Below the pieces are notes generated by a model. That model was not told the DNA's origin. It made no database searches and worked only from the letters and a program-made list of their open reading frames with translations. From Thermohalobaculum sp039026375 (GTDB lineage Bacteria; Pseudomonadota; Alphaproteobacteria; Rhodobacterales; Rhodobacteraceae): a DNA stretch of 64,000 nt. Position numbers and translations under genes: made by a program. This document shows positions 35,632 to 44,375 of this stretch, one piece after another. The DNA is taken from assembly GCA_039026375.1 (NCBI GenBank), contig JBCCML010000009.1:46758-110757 (forward strand). The letters are read 5' to 3'. Each line of letters opens with the position of its first letter. Positions within the stretch are counted from its first letter, which is position 1.

Positions 35632-36657
35632 ATGCACGATTTTTATTCCGACACCAAGACAAAGCCTTCCCGCGCCATGCGCGAGGCCATTCTGGACGCG
35701 CCAGTGGGCGACGAGCAGAAGTCTGAAGATCCGACTACCAAGGCTTTGGAGGCGCGCGTTGCTGACTTGCTGGGCAAGGAGGCGGCGGTCTACCTTCCCT
35801 CGGGAACCTTAGCGAATGAGATCGCGATCCGCGTTCACTGTCGACCTGGCGACGAGGTTATATGTGCCCGGAAGGCGCACATTATCGAAGCGGAGGGCGG
35901 CGGCCCCGCGGCGTTGTCTGGCGTTATGATCCATCCGATCGATGGCGGTCGCGGGCATTTGACGCCCGAACAAGTTACCGCTGCAATCCGGCCCGGCAAC
36001 TCACGGTATCAGCCGCGCAGTCGTTTGCTATCTGTTGAGCAGACAGTGAACCTGGAGGGTGGTGCGATCTGGCCGCTGGACCGGTTGAACGCCAGCCTTG
36101 CGATCGCGAAGGAGCAGGGCCTGGCCACGCATATGGACGGGGCGCGCCTTATGAACGCTGTGGTCGCCACGGGCATAGATGCCGCAGACTGGTGTGCCGG
36201 CGTTGACACCGTTTGGATCGACTTTTCGAAAGGTCTCGGCGCACCCGTGGGTTCCGCCTTGGCTGGCTCAAAAGACTTCATCGAAGCTGCTTGGGCCGCA
36301 AAACAGCAGATGGGCGGTGCGATGCGCCAATCGGGTGTCTTGGCCGCCATGTGTCTCTACGCGTTGGATCATAACGTCGATCGTCTCGCGGAAGATCATG
36401 CCCTGGCGGCCGAGATCGCCCGCGACGTGGCGCAGCTGCCGGGTGTGGCGGGGGTGCTGCCGGCTGACACGAACATTGTGATCTTCGATTTGGCCGAGGA
36501 CCAGATGGACGCTGCCGACCTAACTGCACGGGCGAAGTCTGAGGGGATCAATCTAGGTGTATTCGGTGCGCGACGGATCCGAGTCGTCACCCATCTCGAC
36601 GTTGACGCCGCTGCACGTAACGCTTTGATGGCTTTCCTGAGGCGAGAACTTAGCTGA
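35632..36657 (+). CDS. ltaE: low-specificity L-threonine aldolase
   Basis: This is a 341-residue PLP enzyme splitting L-threonine/allo-threonine into glycine and acetaldehyde. Features: FYSDTKTKPSRAMREA at the start, KEAAVYLPSGTLANEIAI, THMDGARLMNA with the cofactor Asp, and DTVWIDFSKGLGAPVGS with the Schiff-base Lys. The ATG at 35632 is preceded by GGGGAG at seven bases, so the long upstream extension of the frame is not used. Confidence 0.92.
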   Translation: MHDFYSDTKTKPSRAMREAILDAPVGDEQKSEDPTTKALEARVADLLGKEAAVYLPSGTLANEIAIRVHCRPGDEVICARKAHIIEAEGGGPAALSGVMIHPIDGGRGHLTPEQVTAAIRPGNSRYQPRSRLLSVEQTVNLEGGAIWPLDRLNASLAIAKEQGLATHMDGARLMNAVVATGIDAADWCAGVDTVWIDFSKGLGAPVGSALAGSKDFIEAAWAAKQQMGGAMRQSGVLAAMCLYALDHNVDRLAEDHALAAEIARDVAQLPGVAGVLPADTNIVIFDLAEDQMDAADLTARAKSEGINLGVFGARRIRVVTHLDVDAAARNALMAFLRRELS

Positions 36658-36679
36658 CAAACCAGAACGTTGACGGCGG

Positions 36680-36802
36680 TCAGTTGGCGGTGGCCACGAC
36701 CATCGGCGCTGCGTTTGACCCCTGGCCCGCTTGTACGGTCACCAGGATGCACGCTAGTGCCAGGGCGCCCATGGCAAGAGCAGCTGTCAGTCGGTTCTTC
36801 AT
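36680..36802 (-). CDS. 40-residue predicted secreted peptide
   Basis: This short frame has a very strong ribosome-binding site (GGGAGGA) seven bases before ATG. It encodes a typical signal sequence (MKNRLTAALAMGALALACIL) followed by only about 17 residues (TVQAGQGSN to the C-terminal VATAN). It could be a small secreted peptide or a single-span peptide, with a Cys at residue ~18. No family is recognised. It converges on ltaE and has its own upstream region. Confidence 0.5.
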   Translation of the reverse strand: MKNRLTAALAMGALALACILVTVQAGQGSNAAPMVVATAN

Positions 36803-36893
36803 GGCTTCCTCCCAAGTGTTTGGCCTTGGCCGTGCGTGTGAGGAGAAGAATGACAAAGAACGCACTCCGTTTCTGTAGCGTTTCATACAACTC

Positions 36894-37448
36894 TTGATGG
36901 AATTGCATGGGAGCGGGCAGCGGGTGCGCGACAGTAAAGTCGTGATCCCACGGAACCTTGCTTGGTTTTGGCAAGAACCTGCCGTGCCGGAGCGGTCGGC
37001 CAGGCCGTTGTGGCTGCATGACGAGTGCCGGCTCGAAACGGTTTCTCTGGCTGCTCGGGAAGGCCATGGTGCGGTTAGGTTGTTGGAATGATCTGTGTCG
37101 CATCACACACTGTTTGTGGTGCGGTTCCAACCTGGAACGGACCTTAGCCAGACGTGCGATGTCGACCCCACGTTGGATTACATTGATCCGCAGCCAAAAC
37201 TGTGGGTGCGAAGGGCCGCACCATTGGGTCGTTTCGCAGATGTCGCCGCGGCATGGTGCGAACGTTTGTCCATCGTTTGGTAGAATGCCGGGCAACGTGT
37301 CCCTGAACAGATGGTCGCAAACACACGCGAAACGCTGTCTGTCCTGATCGAAACCATGGGCGACGAGATCCTGATCCACCAGCACATGCATAGGGCAAAT
37401 GTCCTGGCTGATCAGGCGCCTTCGCTGGCAATCGATTCCAAGCCTTGA
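36894..37448 (+). pseudogene. decayed coding remnant with in-frame stops
   Basis: One reading frame stays protein-like over about 550 bases but is broken by in-frame stops at 37089 (TGA), 37281 (TAG) and 37446 (TGA). Protein-like stretches include DSKVVIPRNLAWFWQEPAVPE, a later WLHDECRLETVSLAAREG, then LSVLIETMGDEILIHQHMH. The opposite strand shows a long open frame rich in His/Gln/Arg, the usual shadow of plus-strand coding. I cannot name the family. The rest of the gap, 37449-37731 before argG, holds nothing I can support. Confidence 0.4.
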
Positions 37449-37731
37449 TTGGCGAGCGCAAGGCAACCTTGGCGACCATTCTTCAAAGCTCGCGTTACGG
37501 CGTTCGCGGGATCCCAGCGTCGGCTGGCTGGATCGCCTGAGAAGTGCCTTTGTCCTCGATCGCGAGCGGGCTAGCCAATAGGCCACCGCGCAGCCTCTTG
37601 CCCTATGCATGGATGGCAGGGATGCACGCTGGCATCTAGAAAGGGGCAAGTCGCTGGAAGCCGCGTAAGGGGGCGCTTGCCTCTCCCGGGTTTTCGACCT
37701 ATCCCGCGCCGCAGCGCAGACGGAGGGCCTC

Positions 37732-38943
37732 ATGTCGAACCCCAAGAAGGTCGTGCTCGCTTATTCAGGCGGGTTGGACACGTCCATTATTTTGAAGTGG
37801 CTCAAGGTAGAGATGGGATGCGAAGTGGTCACCTTCACCGCCGATCTTGGGCAGGGCGAAGAGTTAGAGCCAGCACGCGCCAAGGCCGAAGATATGGGCG
37901 CAGCTGCAATCTACGTGGAGGACCTGCGCGAGGAATTTGTGCGGGACTTCTGCATGCCGATGTTCCGGGCAAATGCTGTTTACGAGGGGCAATACCTGCT
38001 GGGGACGTCGATAGCTCGCCCGCTTATATCCAAGCGGCTTGTCGAGATCGCTAGAGCAGAAGGCGCAGACGCAATTGCACATGGTGCCACCGGAAAGGGC
38101 AACGACCAGGTGCGCTTCGAGTTGGCGGCTTATGCATTGCAACCCGACATCCAGGTGATTGCACCTTGGCGGGAGTGGGATCTGACGAGCCGTACCCGCT
38201 TGATCGAGTGGGCCGAGGCGCATCAAGTCCCCGTGCCAAAGGATAAGCGCGGTGAAGCCCCTTTCAGTGTCGATGCAAACCTCCTTCATACGTCCTCTGA
38301 GGGGAAGGTTCTCGAGGATCCCGCAGTCGCGGCGCCCGACTACGTTTATCAGCGTACTGTGAACCCCGAAGACGCGCCTGATTCGCCAGAGATTATCGAA
38401 ATCGGGTTTGAGGGTGGCGATCCGATCAGCATCAATGGGCACGCTCTGTCACCAGCAGCATTGTTGACCCGTTTGAACGAGTTGGGCGGGGCCCATGGGA
38501 TCGGGCGCCTGGACCTAGTGGAAGGGCGTTTCGTCGGGATGAAATCGCGTGGGATTTACGAGACACCTGGTGGGACAATCTGGCTGGTAGCTCACCGTGG
38601 CATCGAGTCCATCTGTTTGGATCGAGGCGCGGCGCACCTCAAGGACGAGTTGATGCCCCGCTATGCCGAGCTGATCTATAACGGCTTTTGGTACAGCCCG
38701 GAGCGATCGATGTTGCAGGCCTTGATCGACAAGAGCCAGGAACGTGTCTCGGGCACCGTGCGTCTGAAGCTTTTTAAGGGCAATGTCGACGTGATTGGTC
38801 GTTGGTCTGAGGACAGCTTGTATTCGGAAAGTCATGTCACGTTCGAAGAGGATGCCGGCGCTTATGACCAGAAGGATGCCGAAGGTTTCATCAAACTGAA
38901 TGCGCTGCGCCTTAGGCTTCTGGCCATGCGAGAGCGCCGCTAG
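37732..38943 (+). CDS. argG: argininosuccinate synthase
   Basis: This 403-residue enzyme is ATP-dependent and joins citrulline with aspartate in arginine synthesis. The N-type ATP pyrophosphatase P-loop is AYSGGLDTS. Substrate-binding GTSIARPLISKRLVEIA and AHGATGKGNDQVRFE follow, along with APWREWDL and the tetramerising C-terminal helix. A GGAGGG ribosome-binding site lies upstream. It is transcribed alone. Confidence 0.97.
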   Translation: MSNPKKVVLAYSGGLDTSIILKWLKVEMGCEVVTFTADLGQGEELEPARAKAEDMGAAAIYVEDLREEFVRDFCMPMFRANAVYEGQYLLGTSIARPLISKRLVEIARAEGADAIAHGATGKGNDQVRFELAAYALQPDIQVIAPWREWDLTSRTRLIEWAEAHQVPVPKDKRGEAPFSVDANLLHTSSEGKVLEDPAVAAPDYVYQRTVNPEDAPDSPEIIEIGFEGGDPISINGHALSPAALLTRLNELGGAHGIGRLDLVEGRFVGMKSRGIYETPGGTIWLVAHRGIESICLDRGAAHLKDELMPRYAELIYNGFWYSPERSMLQALIDKSQERVSGTVRLKLFKGNVDVIGRWSEDSLYSESHVTFEEDAGAYDQKDAEGFIKLNALRLRLLAMRERR

Positions 38944-39113
38944 CGACGCGCCGCTGCTCCCAGTCGAGGGCGTGTCGTCCGCGAAATCGCAAGGCCCACC
39001 CACCCGCGGCGGCGCGCGACAGAGTTCGCGCCAAACGGCAAGTCGGCTTTGTCTGACGCGCTTAACGGTGTCTTTAGAGGTTGTCTGCACGCTCCAATCT
39101 TGAGGGAGTTTGC

Positions 39114-39950
39114 ATGTCACGTCGTTTCACCGCCAGCATCCTGTTGGAACAGCCTTGGCCGCTCAACATTGATGCTATCGCCGCTGCCGTCGCTCGACGA
39201 TTTCCCCAGGTTGGCCGGACGGAAGCCGTTGTTGGCCAATCGGACGTGCGCGACTCGGCTTTATTGAGGATAGATGGCGGCAACATCGTCATCACATCTG
39301 AAGACGTCCGCTGCGCGCCTGCCGACGAAGTGCCGCGAATGAAGATGGTGCGCCGTTGGGATGGGAGCCGCGATTTGGCGCGGCATACTGCCCACGTTAC
39401 CGTCAGCTGTGGCGGCCGCCTATCCGATTTAGCTGGGGTCAAGGCCTATGCGGCGGCTGTGCATTTCGTGACCGCCGCGATCCTGGATCTAACGCCAGCC
39501 CTGGGCGTCTATTGGCATGGCAGCCATGTCCTGAACCGCCCGCAGGCATTTTCAGCAGCAAGCGGTGCGCTGCTGCAGGGTGAAATGCCGCTGGACAACT
39601 GGGTCGGGTTTGCCAGCTACGTGCCGAGCGGGTACGCCGCGGGGGATGCGATCGGCATGGTCAGTCACGGACTGCGCCCTTTCTTGGGCCGCGAGCTAGA
39701 GCTGGCGCCACGCCGCTCCAACGCGGCAAGCGCCCATTTATGGATTTCCAGCGTCGCTCAGCGCGTTCTGGGAAGCGGGTTGGATTTGGGGGATGGACTA
39801 CATGTAATTGACGCGGCCCAAAACTTTGACCTGACAGTTCGGGAGCGGACTTTCTGGCTGCGCCGCGATCTTTCGTCTTATGTCCTGGTGTCGCCTGATG
39901 CCGTCGTCGAGGTGGCCAGCCTGCGCCCTCGCCACCGTAGGGCTGCCTAA
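39114..39950 (+). CDS. DUF4261 domain protein
   Basis: This 278-residue soluble protein has a single DUF4261-type domain: early RFTASILLEQPWPLN, a central ALGVYWHGSHVLNRPQAF, DNWVGFASYVP, and a C-terminal GDGLHVIDAAQNFDLTVRE. The family is found in bacteria with SUKH- or phage-related contexts but also alone; the function is unknown. GAGGG precedes the ATG at 39114. The neighbours argG and the queuosine transporter do not reveal a role. Confidence 0.72.
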   Translation: MSRRFTASILLEQPWPLNIDAIAAAVARRFPQVGRTEAVVGQSDVRDSALLRIDGGNIVITSEDVRCAPADEVPRMKMVRRWDGSRDLARHTAHVTVSCGGRLSDLAGVKAYAAAVHFVTAAILDLTPALGVYWHGSHVLNRPQAFSAASGALLQGEMPLDNWVGFASYVPSGYAAGDAIGMVSHGLRPFLGRELELAPRRSNAASAHLWISSVAQRVLGSGLDLGDGLHVIDAAQNFDLTVRERTFWLRRDLSSYVLVSPDAVVEVASLRPRHRRAA

Positions 39951-40035
39951 GGCAAGGCCCGATGGCGTCGGCGCTTGCAATCGCGTCGGCACAGCGCTAG
40001 GCCCCGCGCCAGTACGAAACGCGGAGCTTTGCGCC

Positions 40036-40662
40036 ATGTCGACCCGTGCCTTGATCGCTGGAATCGTTGCGATGGCGACCGTTGTGGTCGTGTCCAACAT
40101 CCTGGTCCAGTTTCTGTTGGGTCAGTGGCTGACATGGGGCGCGCTGACGTATCCAATCGCTTTCCTGGTCACGGATTTGATGAATCGGCTCTACGGACCT
40201 GCAGCGGCGCGTCGGGTCGTCTTTGCAGGGTTCATTATTGGGGTCATCTGCTCTCTGATCGGCACACAGATCATCGGCGAGTATGGACCCCTGGTGACGC
40301 TACGTATTGCGGTGGGCTCTGGCATCGCATTCTTGACCGCACAGCTCCTGGACGTGTTTGTGTTTCACCGCTTGCGCCGCGGAAGCTGGTGGCGTGCGCC
40401 CGTTGTGTCGTCTGTCATCGGCTCGGCAGTCGATACGGCGCTATTTTTCACGATCGCTTTCTCTGGTGTTCTGGTGGTGCTTGAGCCCAGCAACGACGTG
40501 AGTTGGGCCAATGAAGTCTTGCCTATATTGGGCATTGGGCCGGCGGTACCGTTATGGGTTAGCCTGGCCATTGCTGACTTCGGTGTGAAGCTCTCGCTTG
40601 CGTTGCTGGCGCTTATCCCATTCCGGGTCTTGGTTGGCAGGTTTGCGCCAAGCGGCGCGTGA
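40036..40662 (+). CDS. queuosine precursor transporter (QPTR, YhhQ/VUT family)
   Basis: This 208-residue inner-membrane protein has six helices. The family-typical WLTWGALTYPIAFLVTDLMNRLYG is near the N-terminus, with SGIAFLTAQLLDVFVFHRLRR and VSSVIGSAVDTALFFTIAF in the middle. Family members import preQ0/preQ1 or queuine for tRNA queuosine modification. The ATG at 40036 is preceded by GGAG. No preQ1 riboswitch is recognisable upstream. Confidence 0.86.
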   Translation: MSTRALIAGIVAMATVVVVSNILVQFLLGQWLTWGALTYPIAFLVTDLMNRLYGPAAARRVVFAGFIIGVICSLIGTQIIGEYGPLVTLRIAVGSGIAFLTAQLLDVFVFHRLRRGSWWRAPVVSSVIGSAVDTALFFTIAFSGVLVVLEPSNDVSWANEVLPILGIGPAVPLWVSLAIADFGVKLSLALLALIPFRVLVGRFAPSGA

Positions 40663-40676
40663 CGGCTGGGGCGCAG

Positions 40677-41909
40677 CTACAGAACTCCCGCTAAATGAAG
40701 CACTAATCCTGCAGCCAACCCGCCACAAACTAGGGCGAGCATGCCGAGCTTCAGGATGAAGACGCAGGGCAAGGCCGCAACGAACAGCGCGATCTTTGCC
40801 CATTCTGGCTGTGTTAAGCCCATTGGCAAAAACGATGCTTCGGCGAGATACAAAACGAGGTTGGCGATTACTCCGACCACCGCCGCCGAGACACCTGCTA
40901 ACGCGCGCCGCGCCCAAGGGATGTCGTAGAGGCTCTCGACCGCGGGGGCGAACGCCAGGATCAGCGCGAACGACGGTGCGAAGGTGAAGAAAGTGGCCAT
41001 TGCAGCGGCGTAGGCGCCTGCTGCGATATCTGGCTGTGTCGACCAACCCGCGTAAAAACCGGCATAGGTGTTGACCAGTATCAATGGTCCCGGCGTCGCT
41101 TCGGCGATGGCGAGGCCGTTCAGCATGGCGGCAGCCGATAGCCATCCATAGGTCTCGACTGCCTGAGCCGCCACGAACGGCAAAACCGCATAAGCTCCGC
41201 CAAACGTTACCAAGGCCGCGGTTGTAAACAGAACGGGCACCTCGTGCAGCGGTCCCGGCGTGCTGACAGCGTTGTTCAAGATCCAGACGGCACCGATCAG
41301 GACCGCAGCGATCAACAAAGTCACGCCCGCGTGTCGCCATGTGGCGCGACCTGCGGTCAGGCTGGCGGCTGCCGTATCTTCGTGGGGCAACAGCAACCCA
41401 ACCGCCGCCGCAGTGGCAACGACGATGGGGAACGGCACACCGAATAGATAGATGGCGATGAAGGCCACGGCGGCTAAAATCCAATGGGCTGGTCCATTGA
41501 GGGCCCGCCCTGCGATTTTGCTCATGGCGGCGATCACCAGCGCGATTACGACCGGCTGAACCCCTGTGAACAACGCAGCAATCACAGGCACGTCGCCATA
41601 CGCCGCTGCTATCCACGCCAAAAGGATCATTAACGCGGCACCTGGCACGATGAAGGCCAAGCCCGCCGCCATACCCCCCGCGACACCGCCAATGCGCCAG
41701 CCCAGCCAGGTGGCAAGCTGCTGCGCTTCGGGCCCGGGAAGCATCATCGAGAAGGCAAGGCCCCGATCAAATGAATCGGACGCCACCCAGTTCCGGCGGG
41801 TTACAACCTCGTCCTGCATCAACGCGATCTGGCCCGCCGGGCCGCCGAAAGACAAAAGCCCGATCTTTATCCAAACCGGCAGGGACTGGGTAAAGCGCGG
41901 TGAGGTCAT
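40677..41909 (-). CDS. chrA: chromate efflux transporter ChrA
   Basis: This 410-residue membrane protein has two CHR domains. The N-terminal signature includes IGLLSFGGPAGQIALMQDEVV, RGLAFSMMLPGPEAQQLATW and GGVAGGMAAGLAFIVPG. The second half repeats it as VTFGGAYAVLPFVAAQ and IAEATPGPLILVNTYAGFYAGW. It exports chromate using the membrane potential, and its start overlaps the rhodanese stop, so both come from one message. Confidence 0.93.
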   Translation of the reverse strand: MTSPRFTQSLPVWIKIGLLSFGGPAGQIALMQDEVVTRRNWVASDSFDRGLAFSMMLPGPEAQQLATWLGWRIGGVAGGMAAGLAFIVPGAALMILLAWIAAAYGDVPVIAALFTGVQPVVIALVIAAMSKIAGRALNGPAHWILAAVAFIAIYLFGVPFPIVVATAAAVGLLLPHEDTAAASLTAGRATWRHAGVTLLIAAVLIGAVWILNNAVSTPGPLHEVPVLFTTAALVTFGGAYAVLPFVAAQAVETYGWLSAAAMLNGLAIAEATPGPLILVNTYAGFYAGWSTQPDIAAGAYAAAMATFFTFAPSFALILAFAPAVESLYDIPWARRALAGVSAAVVGVIANLVLYLAEASFLPMGLTQPEWAKIALFVAALPCVFILKLGMLALVCGGLAAGLVLHLAGVL

Positions 41910-42262
41910 GGGCTCAGTTCCGTTAGAGGCAGAGGCGTTACTGGCGCGCCAACCTGTACCAGTGCCTCAAATCCACCAACGACAAAGACAGCATCGCAAC
42001 CATGGAAACGCAAAAGGGCGCAGGCGAATTGACTGACTTCGTGCCCGTGCGCACAGAAGACGGCCAGCGGCACATCAGAAGACATGAGAGGGTGTGAATG
42101 ATCGAGATCAAAGGGATCGACCCACTCGGCATACTCGATGCCTTTGCCGCTTGCTCGGCGAGCAGGCGCTTTTCTGACATCAAGCATCTGGGTGCCACGG
42201 CCCTGTGCAGCAATGGCTGCGGCCGGGGTTACCGAAGGAAGTGTTTGGAAATTGTCAGGCAT
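41906..42262 (-). CDS. rhodanese-like domain protein
   Basis: This 118-residue single rhodanese domain has the entry loop MLDVRKAPARRASG and the active-site loop FCAHGHEVSQF, with the catalytic Cys at residue 70. VVGGFEALVQVGAPV follows near the end. Such proteins are regularly encoded with chrA (ChrE-like) and may handle thiol adducts or chromium-thiol complexes. The stop overlaps the chrA start by four bases. Confidence 0.83.
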   Translation of the reverse strand: MPDNFQTLPSVTPAAAIAAQGRGTQMLDVRKAPARRASGKGIEYAEWVDPFDLDHSHPLMSSDVPLAVFCAHGHEVSQFACALLRFHGCDAVFVVGGFEALVQVGAPVTPLPLTELSP

Positions 42263-42391
42263 GGCTCATCGCTCCCCTATGGGTTCGACGCGATGCTTGG
42301 ACCGGGCAGCCTGACGGCGGGGGATCGCTTGCCCCGCCGTTCAGGATTAACGTGTGTGGTCGAGGCCCGCAAGCGCCGCGACCCGATGTCG

Positions 42392-43153
42392 TTAGCCGAG
42401 GTCTATGAGCACAATTTCCGGCGGAACCCCAAAGCGCACGGGCATTATCGAGCAGCCGAGGCCGCCTGACACGATCATGTCTGTCTGACCGCCCGGCCTT
42501 GGCTCACGAATATGGCCGTAGGCGTAACGGTTCTTAAAGCGTGACGGAACCACTGGTGAGTAGCCTGCCAACCGCACTTGGCCACCATGGGTGTGTCCAG
42601 CCAAGGTGAGAGCAATACGCGCAGGGATCTGAGGGAAAATGTCAGGTTCGTGGGCCAGCAGGATGGTGGGCGACTCATCCGTTATCTTCGCCAGCATGCC
42701 CGGCAAGTCGTCCATGCCCCGCCAGGGTTGCCAGCGATCACCACGCCACGGATGGAAGGCCAATTGATCGCCAAGGCCCGCCAGCCAAAACGGGCCTTCC
42801 GCCGTTTTGAAACGGATGGCGTCATTCTCCAACACTGTGATGCCCGCAGCGGCGAGGGCCCGGTGGCCGAATGTCGGCCCTGTCTCGTCCCTTTGAGCGG
42901 TGCGATCTTCCCACCAGTCATGGTTGCCCATGACCGCGTAAACCCCCAGTCGTGCGTTCAGATCGCCAAGTGCAGGCGCCCAGTCGCGGCTGTGGACCCA
43001 ATCGGTGACGTATCGGTGCCCGCCGACATAGTCACCAAGCAGCACTGTCAGATCCGGCCGAAGGGCGTTCGTGCGTTCGACAACATGTCGAACCCGGTTG
43101 ACCGACATCCATGGTTCGCAAGCGTGAATGTCTGCCAAGGCAGCGATGCGCAA
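42392..43153 (-). CDS. calcineurin-type metallophosphoesterase, N-terminal region split off by an in-frame stop
   Basis: The catalytic core is complete: ADIHACEP, LLGDYVGGH, VMGNHDWW, LLAHEPDIF and the LAGHTHGGQVRL terminal motif. This is a YaeI/UDP-2,3-diacylglucosamine-hydrolase-like family usually led by a Tat or Sec signal and a membrane anchor. The region coding for that leader exists upstream in the same frame (see 43190-43303) but is separated by TAA at 43190-43192. What remains would have to start at a TTG at 43153 and would lack the leader, so it may be cytoplasmic or non-functional. Confidence 0.72.
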   Translation of the reverse strand: MRIAALADIHACEPWMSVNRVRHVVERTNALRPDLTVLLGDYVGGHRYVTDWVHSRDWAPALGDLNARLGVYAVMGNHDWWEDRTAQRDETGPTFGHRALAAAGITVLENDAIRFKTAEGPFWLAGLGDQLAFHPWRGDRWQPWRGMDDLPGMLAKITDESPTILLAHEPDIFPQIPARIALTLAGHTHGGQVRLAGYSPVVPSRFKNRYAYGHIREPRPGGQTDMIVSGGLGCSIMPVRFGVPPEIVLIDLG

Positions 43154-43189
43154 GCGCAGCCCCTCCGGCCAATCGGGTGGACGCAGTCT

Positions 43190-43303
43190 TTACGCTTGGA
43201 CGCGAAGACGAAACGGCTCAACTGCGCTGGCATATCCGCCCGCAATGCCGGTAAGCACTGCCCCACGTAACGCTGACCGGAGCAATCCACGCCGAGTGAT
43301 CAT
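43190..43303 (-). pseudogene. detached Tat-like leader of the metallophosphoesterase
   Basis: From the ATG at 43303, which has a strong GGAGG ribosome-binding site, the frame reads MITRRGLLRSALRGAVLTG and continues to the TAA at 43190-43192. This is a twin-arginine-like signal. It stays in the same frame as the downstream phosphoesterase domain, so one nonsense codon divides an otherwise normal gene. Confidence 0.65.
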
Positions 43304-43433
43304 GACGGCCCTCCTCCATTGGAGGGAACAAAATCACCGTTGCGTCGTGTGCTGTAGCGCGGCCTGTGGGGCTTCTGTGCAGATCTTGCAGTGTTTCCGA
43401 GGTTCCGCACGGTGCGGTGAGGACGCCCCAGCT

Positions 43434-43727
43434 TTAGGAAACCATCGCTGGGCCTATGTCGTAACGCCACAAGTTCTGAAGGAAGAAAATTCCGATGATT
43501 ACGATCATCGGTGCCAGGTCCAATCCGCCTAGATTGGGCAAGACATTGCGGATGGGACGATACACCGGCTCGGTCAATCGGTTTAGGCCGTCCCAGATCT
43601 GACGGACCAGTGGCTGGTACAGATTGATGACGTTGAACATGATTAGCCAGCTCATGATGACCTGGATCAGGATCACCCAAAAGGCGATGCTGAGCAGCGT
43701 ATCGACAAGTAGAAATATCGCGGTCAT
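43434..43727 (-). CDS. YggT family membrane protein
   Basis: This 97-residue protein of the YggT/CCB3 family has two hydrophobic helices; FWVILIQVIMSWLIMFNVIN, LTEPVYRPIRNVLPNLGGLDLAP and IVIIGIFFLQNLW are typical. It is thought to act in membrane/cell-division-related processes or osmotic tolerance. It is single in this context. Confidence 0.88.
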   Translation of the reverse strand: MTAIFLLVDTLLSIAFWVILIQVIMSWLIMFNVINLYQPLVRQIWDGLNRLTEPVYRPIRNVLPNLGGLDLAPMIVIIGIFFLQNLWRYDIGPAMVS

Positions 43728-43836
43728 CGGTTTCTCCGGAGCATTTGCTGGGCGGTAGGTAGCCCCGCAGGCCTAACCGCGCAAGATTGCCGAGCCATTG
43801 ACAGCCATCGCAGCCCGCCATAGCAACCGGATCGCT

Positions 43837-43912
43837 GGGGCCGTAGCTCAGATGGGAGAGCGTCGCGTTCGCAACGCGAAGGTCAGGGGTTCGATTCCCC
43901 TCGGCTCCACCA
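43837..43912 (+). tRNA. tRNA-Ala (anticodon CGC)
   Basis: The full cloverleaf can be folded. Acceptor GGGGCCG pairs with CGGCTCC (with a G-U), and the D-arm GCTC pairs with GAGC. The anticodon stem TCGCG/CGCGA has loop TTCGCAA (CGC), and the T-arm AGGGG/CCCCT has loop TTCGATT. CCA is encoded. Position 73 is A, usual for alanine tRNAs. Confidence 0.96.
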
Positions 43913-44375
43913 CCCTATTACCTGACTTGGAAAGTTGTTTGATTTGCTCGAAGTGGCTCCGCCGGGTGCTGGAATTTGCGGCAAAATCAGGGCCTAAGCG
44001 AATCACTTTGGACCACGCGCTGAAGGTGGTGCGTTGCCCGCAATTGCAATCTGCGAGTGTCTGATCATTTCGCGACAACTTTTAAGTGTAACCACACTAC
44101 GTAGCGCCGAATCTTGCAGGCGAAAATCATCCAGAGGTTGCATTTTTTCCTATCGCCTAGAGCGATGGCATCCCGCGCAGCATCTGCCCAATTTTCGTGG
44201 TATTTTCTGAATACGAAATTTGCGGGACGGGCGAGGGGCGCACGTCACAGTAAATTTGTCGCCGGCTCAGCGTGACTGAAGGTGTCGCTTCCGGCAACGG
44301 CCGGCCATGCCGGTAACCAGTTTAGGGGTGAGCGGTCGGCCGCATGGCCAGACCTGCGTAAAAAGGTGAGCAAAC
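43913..44375. other. 463-bp stretch without a supported gene
   Basis: No open frame here looks coding. It holds a short inverted repeat (ATCGC 44152-44156 with GCGAT 44162-44166) and, near the end, the AAAAAGGTGAG ribosome-binding region of the gene at 44376. I searched it for a copy of the tRNA 3' end that might mark an integration site and found none. Confidence 0.5.

Noticed and set aside
36396..37745. A 449-codon open frame on the minus strand
   Set aside because: Rich in His, Gln, Arg and Pro, overlaps ltaE antisense, and lacks any family motif. It is the shadow of plus-strand coding and of the decayed remnant.
39951..40035. preQ1 riboswitch before the queuosine-precursor transporter
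   Set aside because: Looked for the preQ1-I and -II conserved blocks; none found in the 85 bases upstream.
43837..44375. tRNA-Ala as an integration site for a genomic island
   Set aside because: No integrase gene and no second copy of the tRNA 3' end seen in the window.
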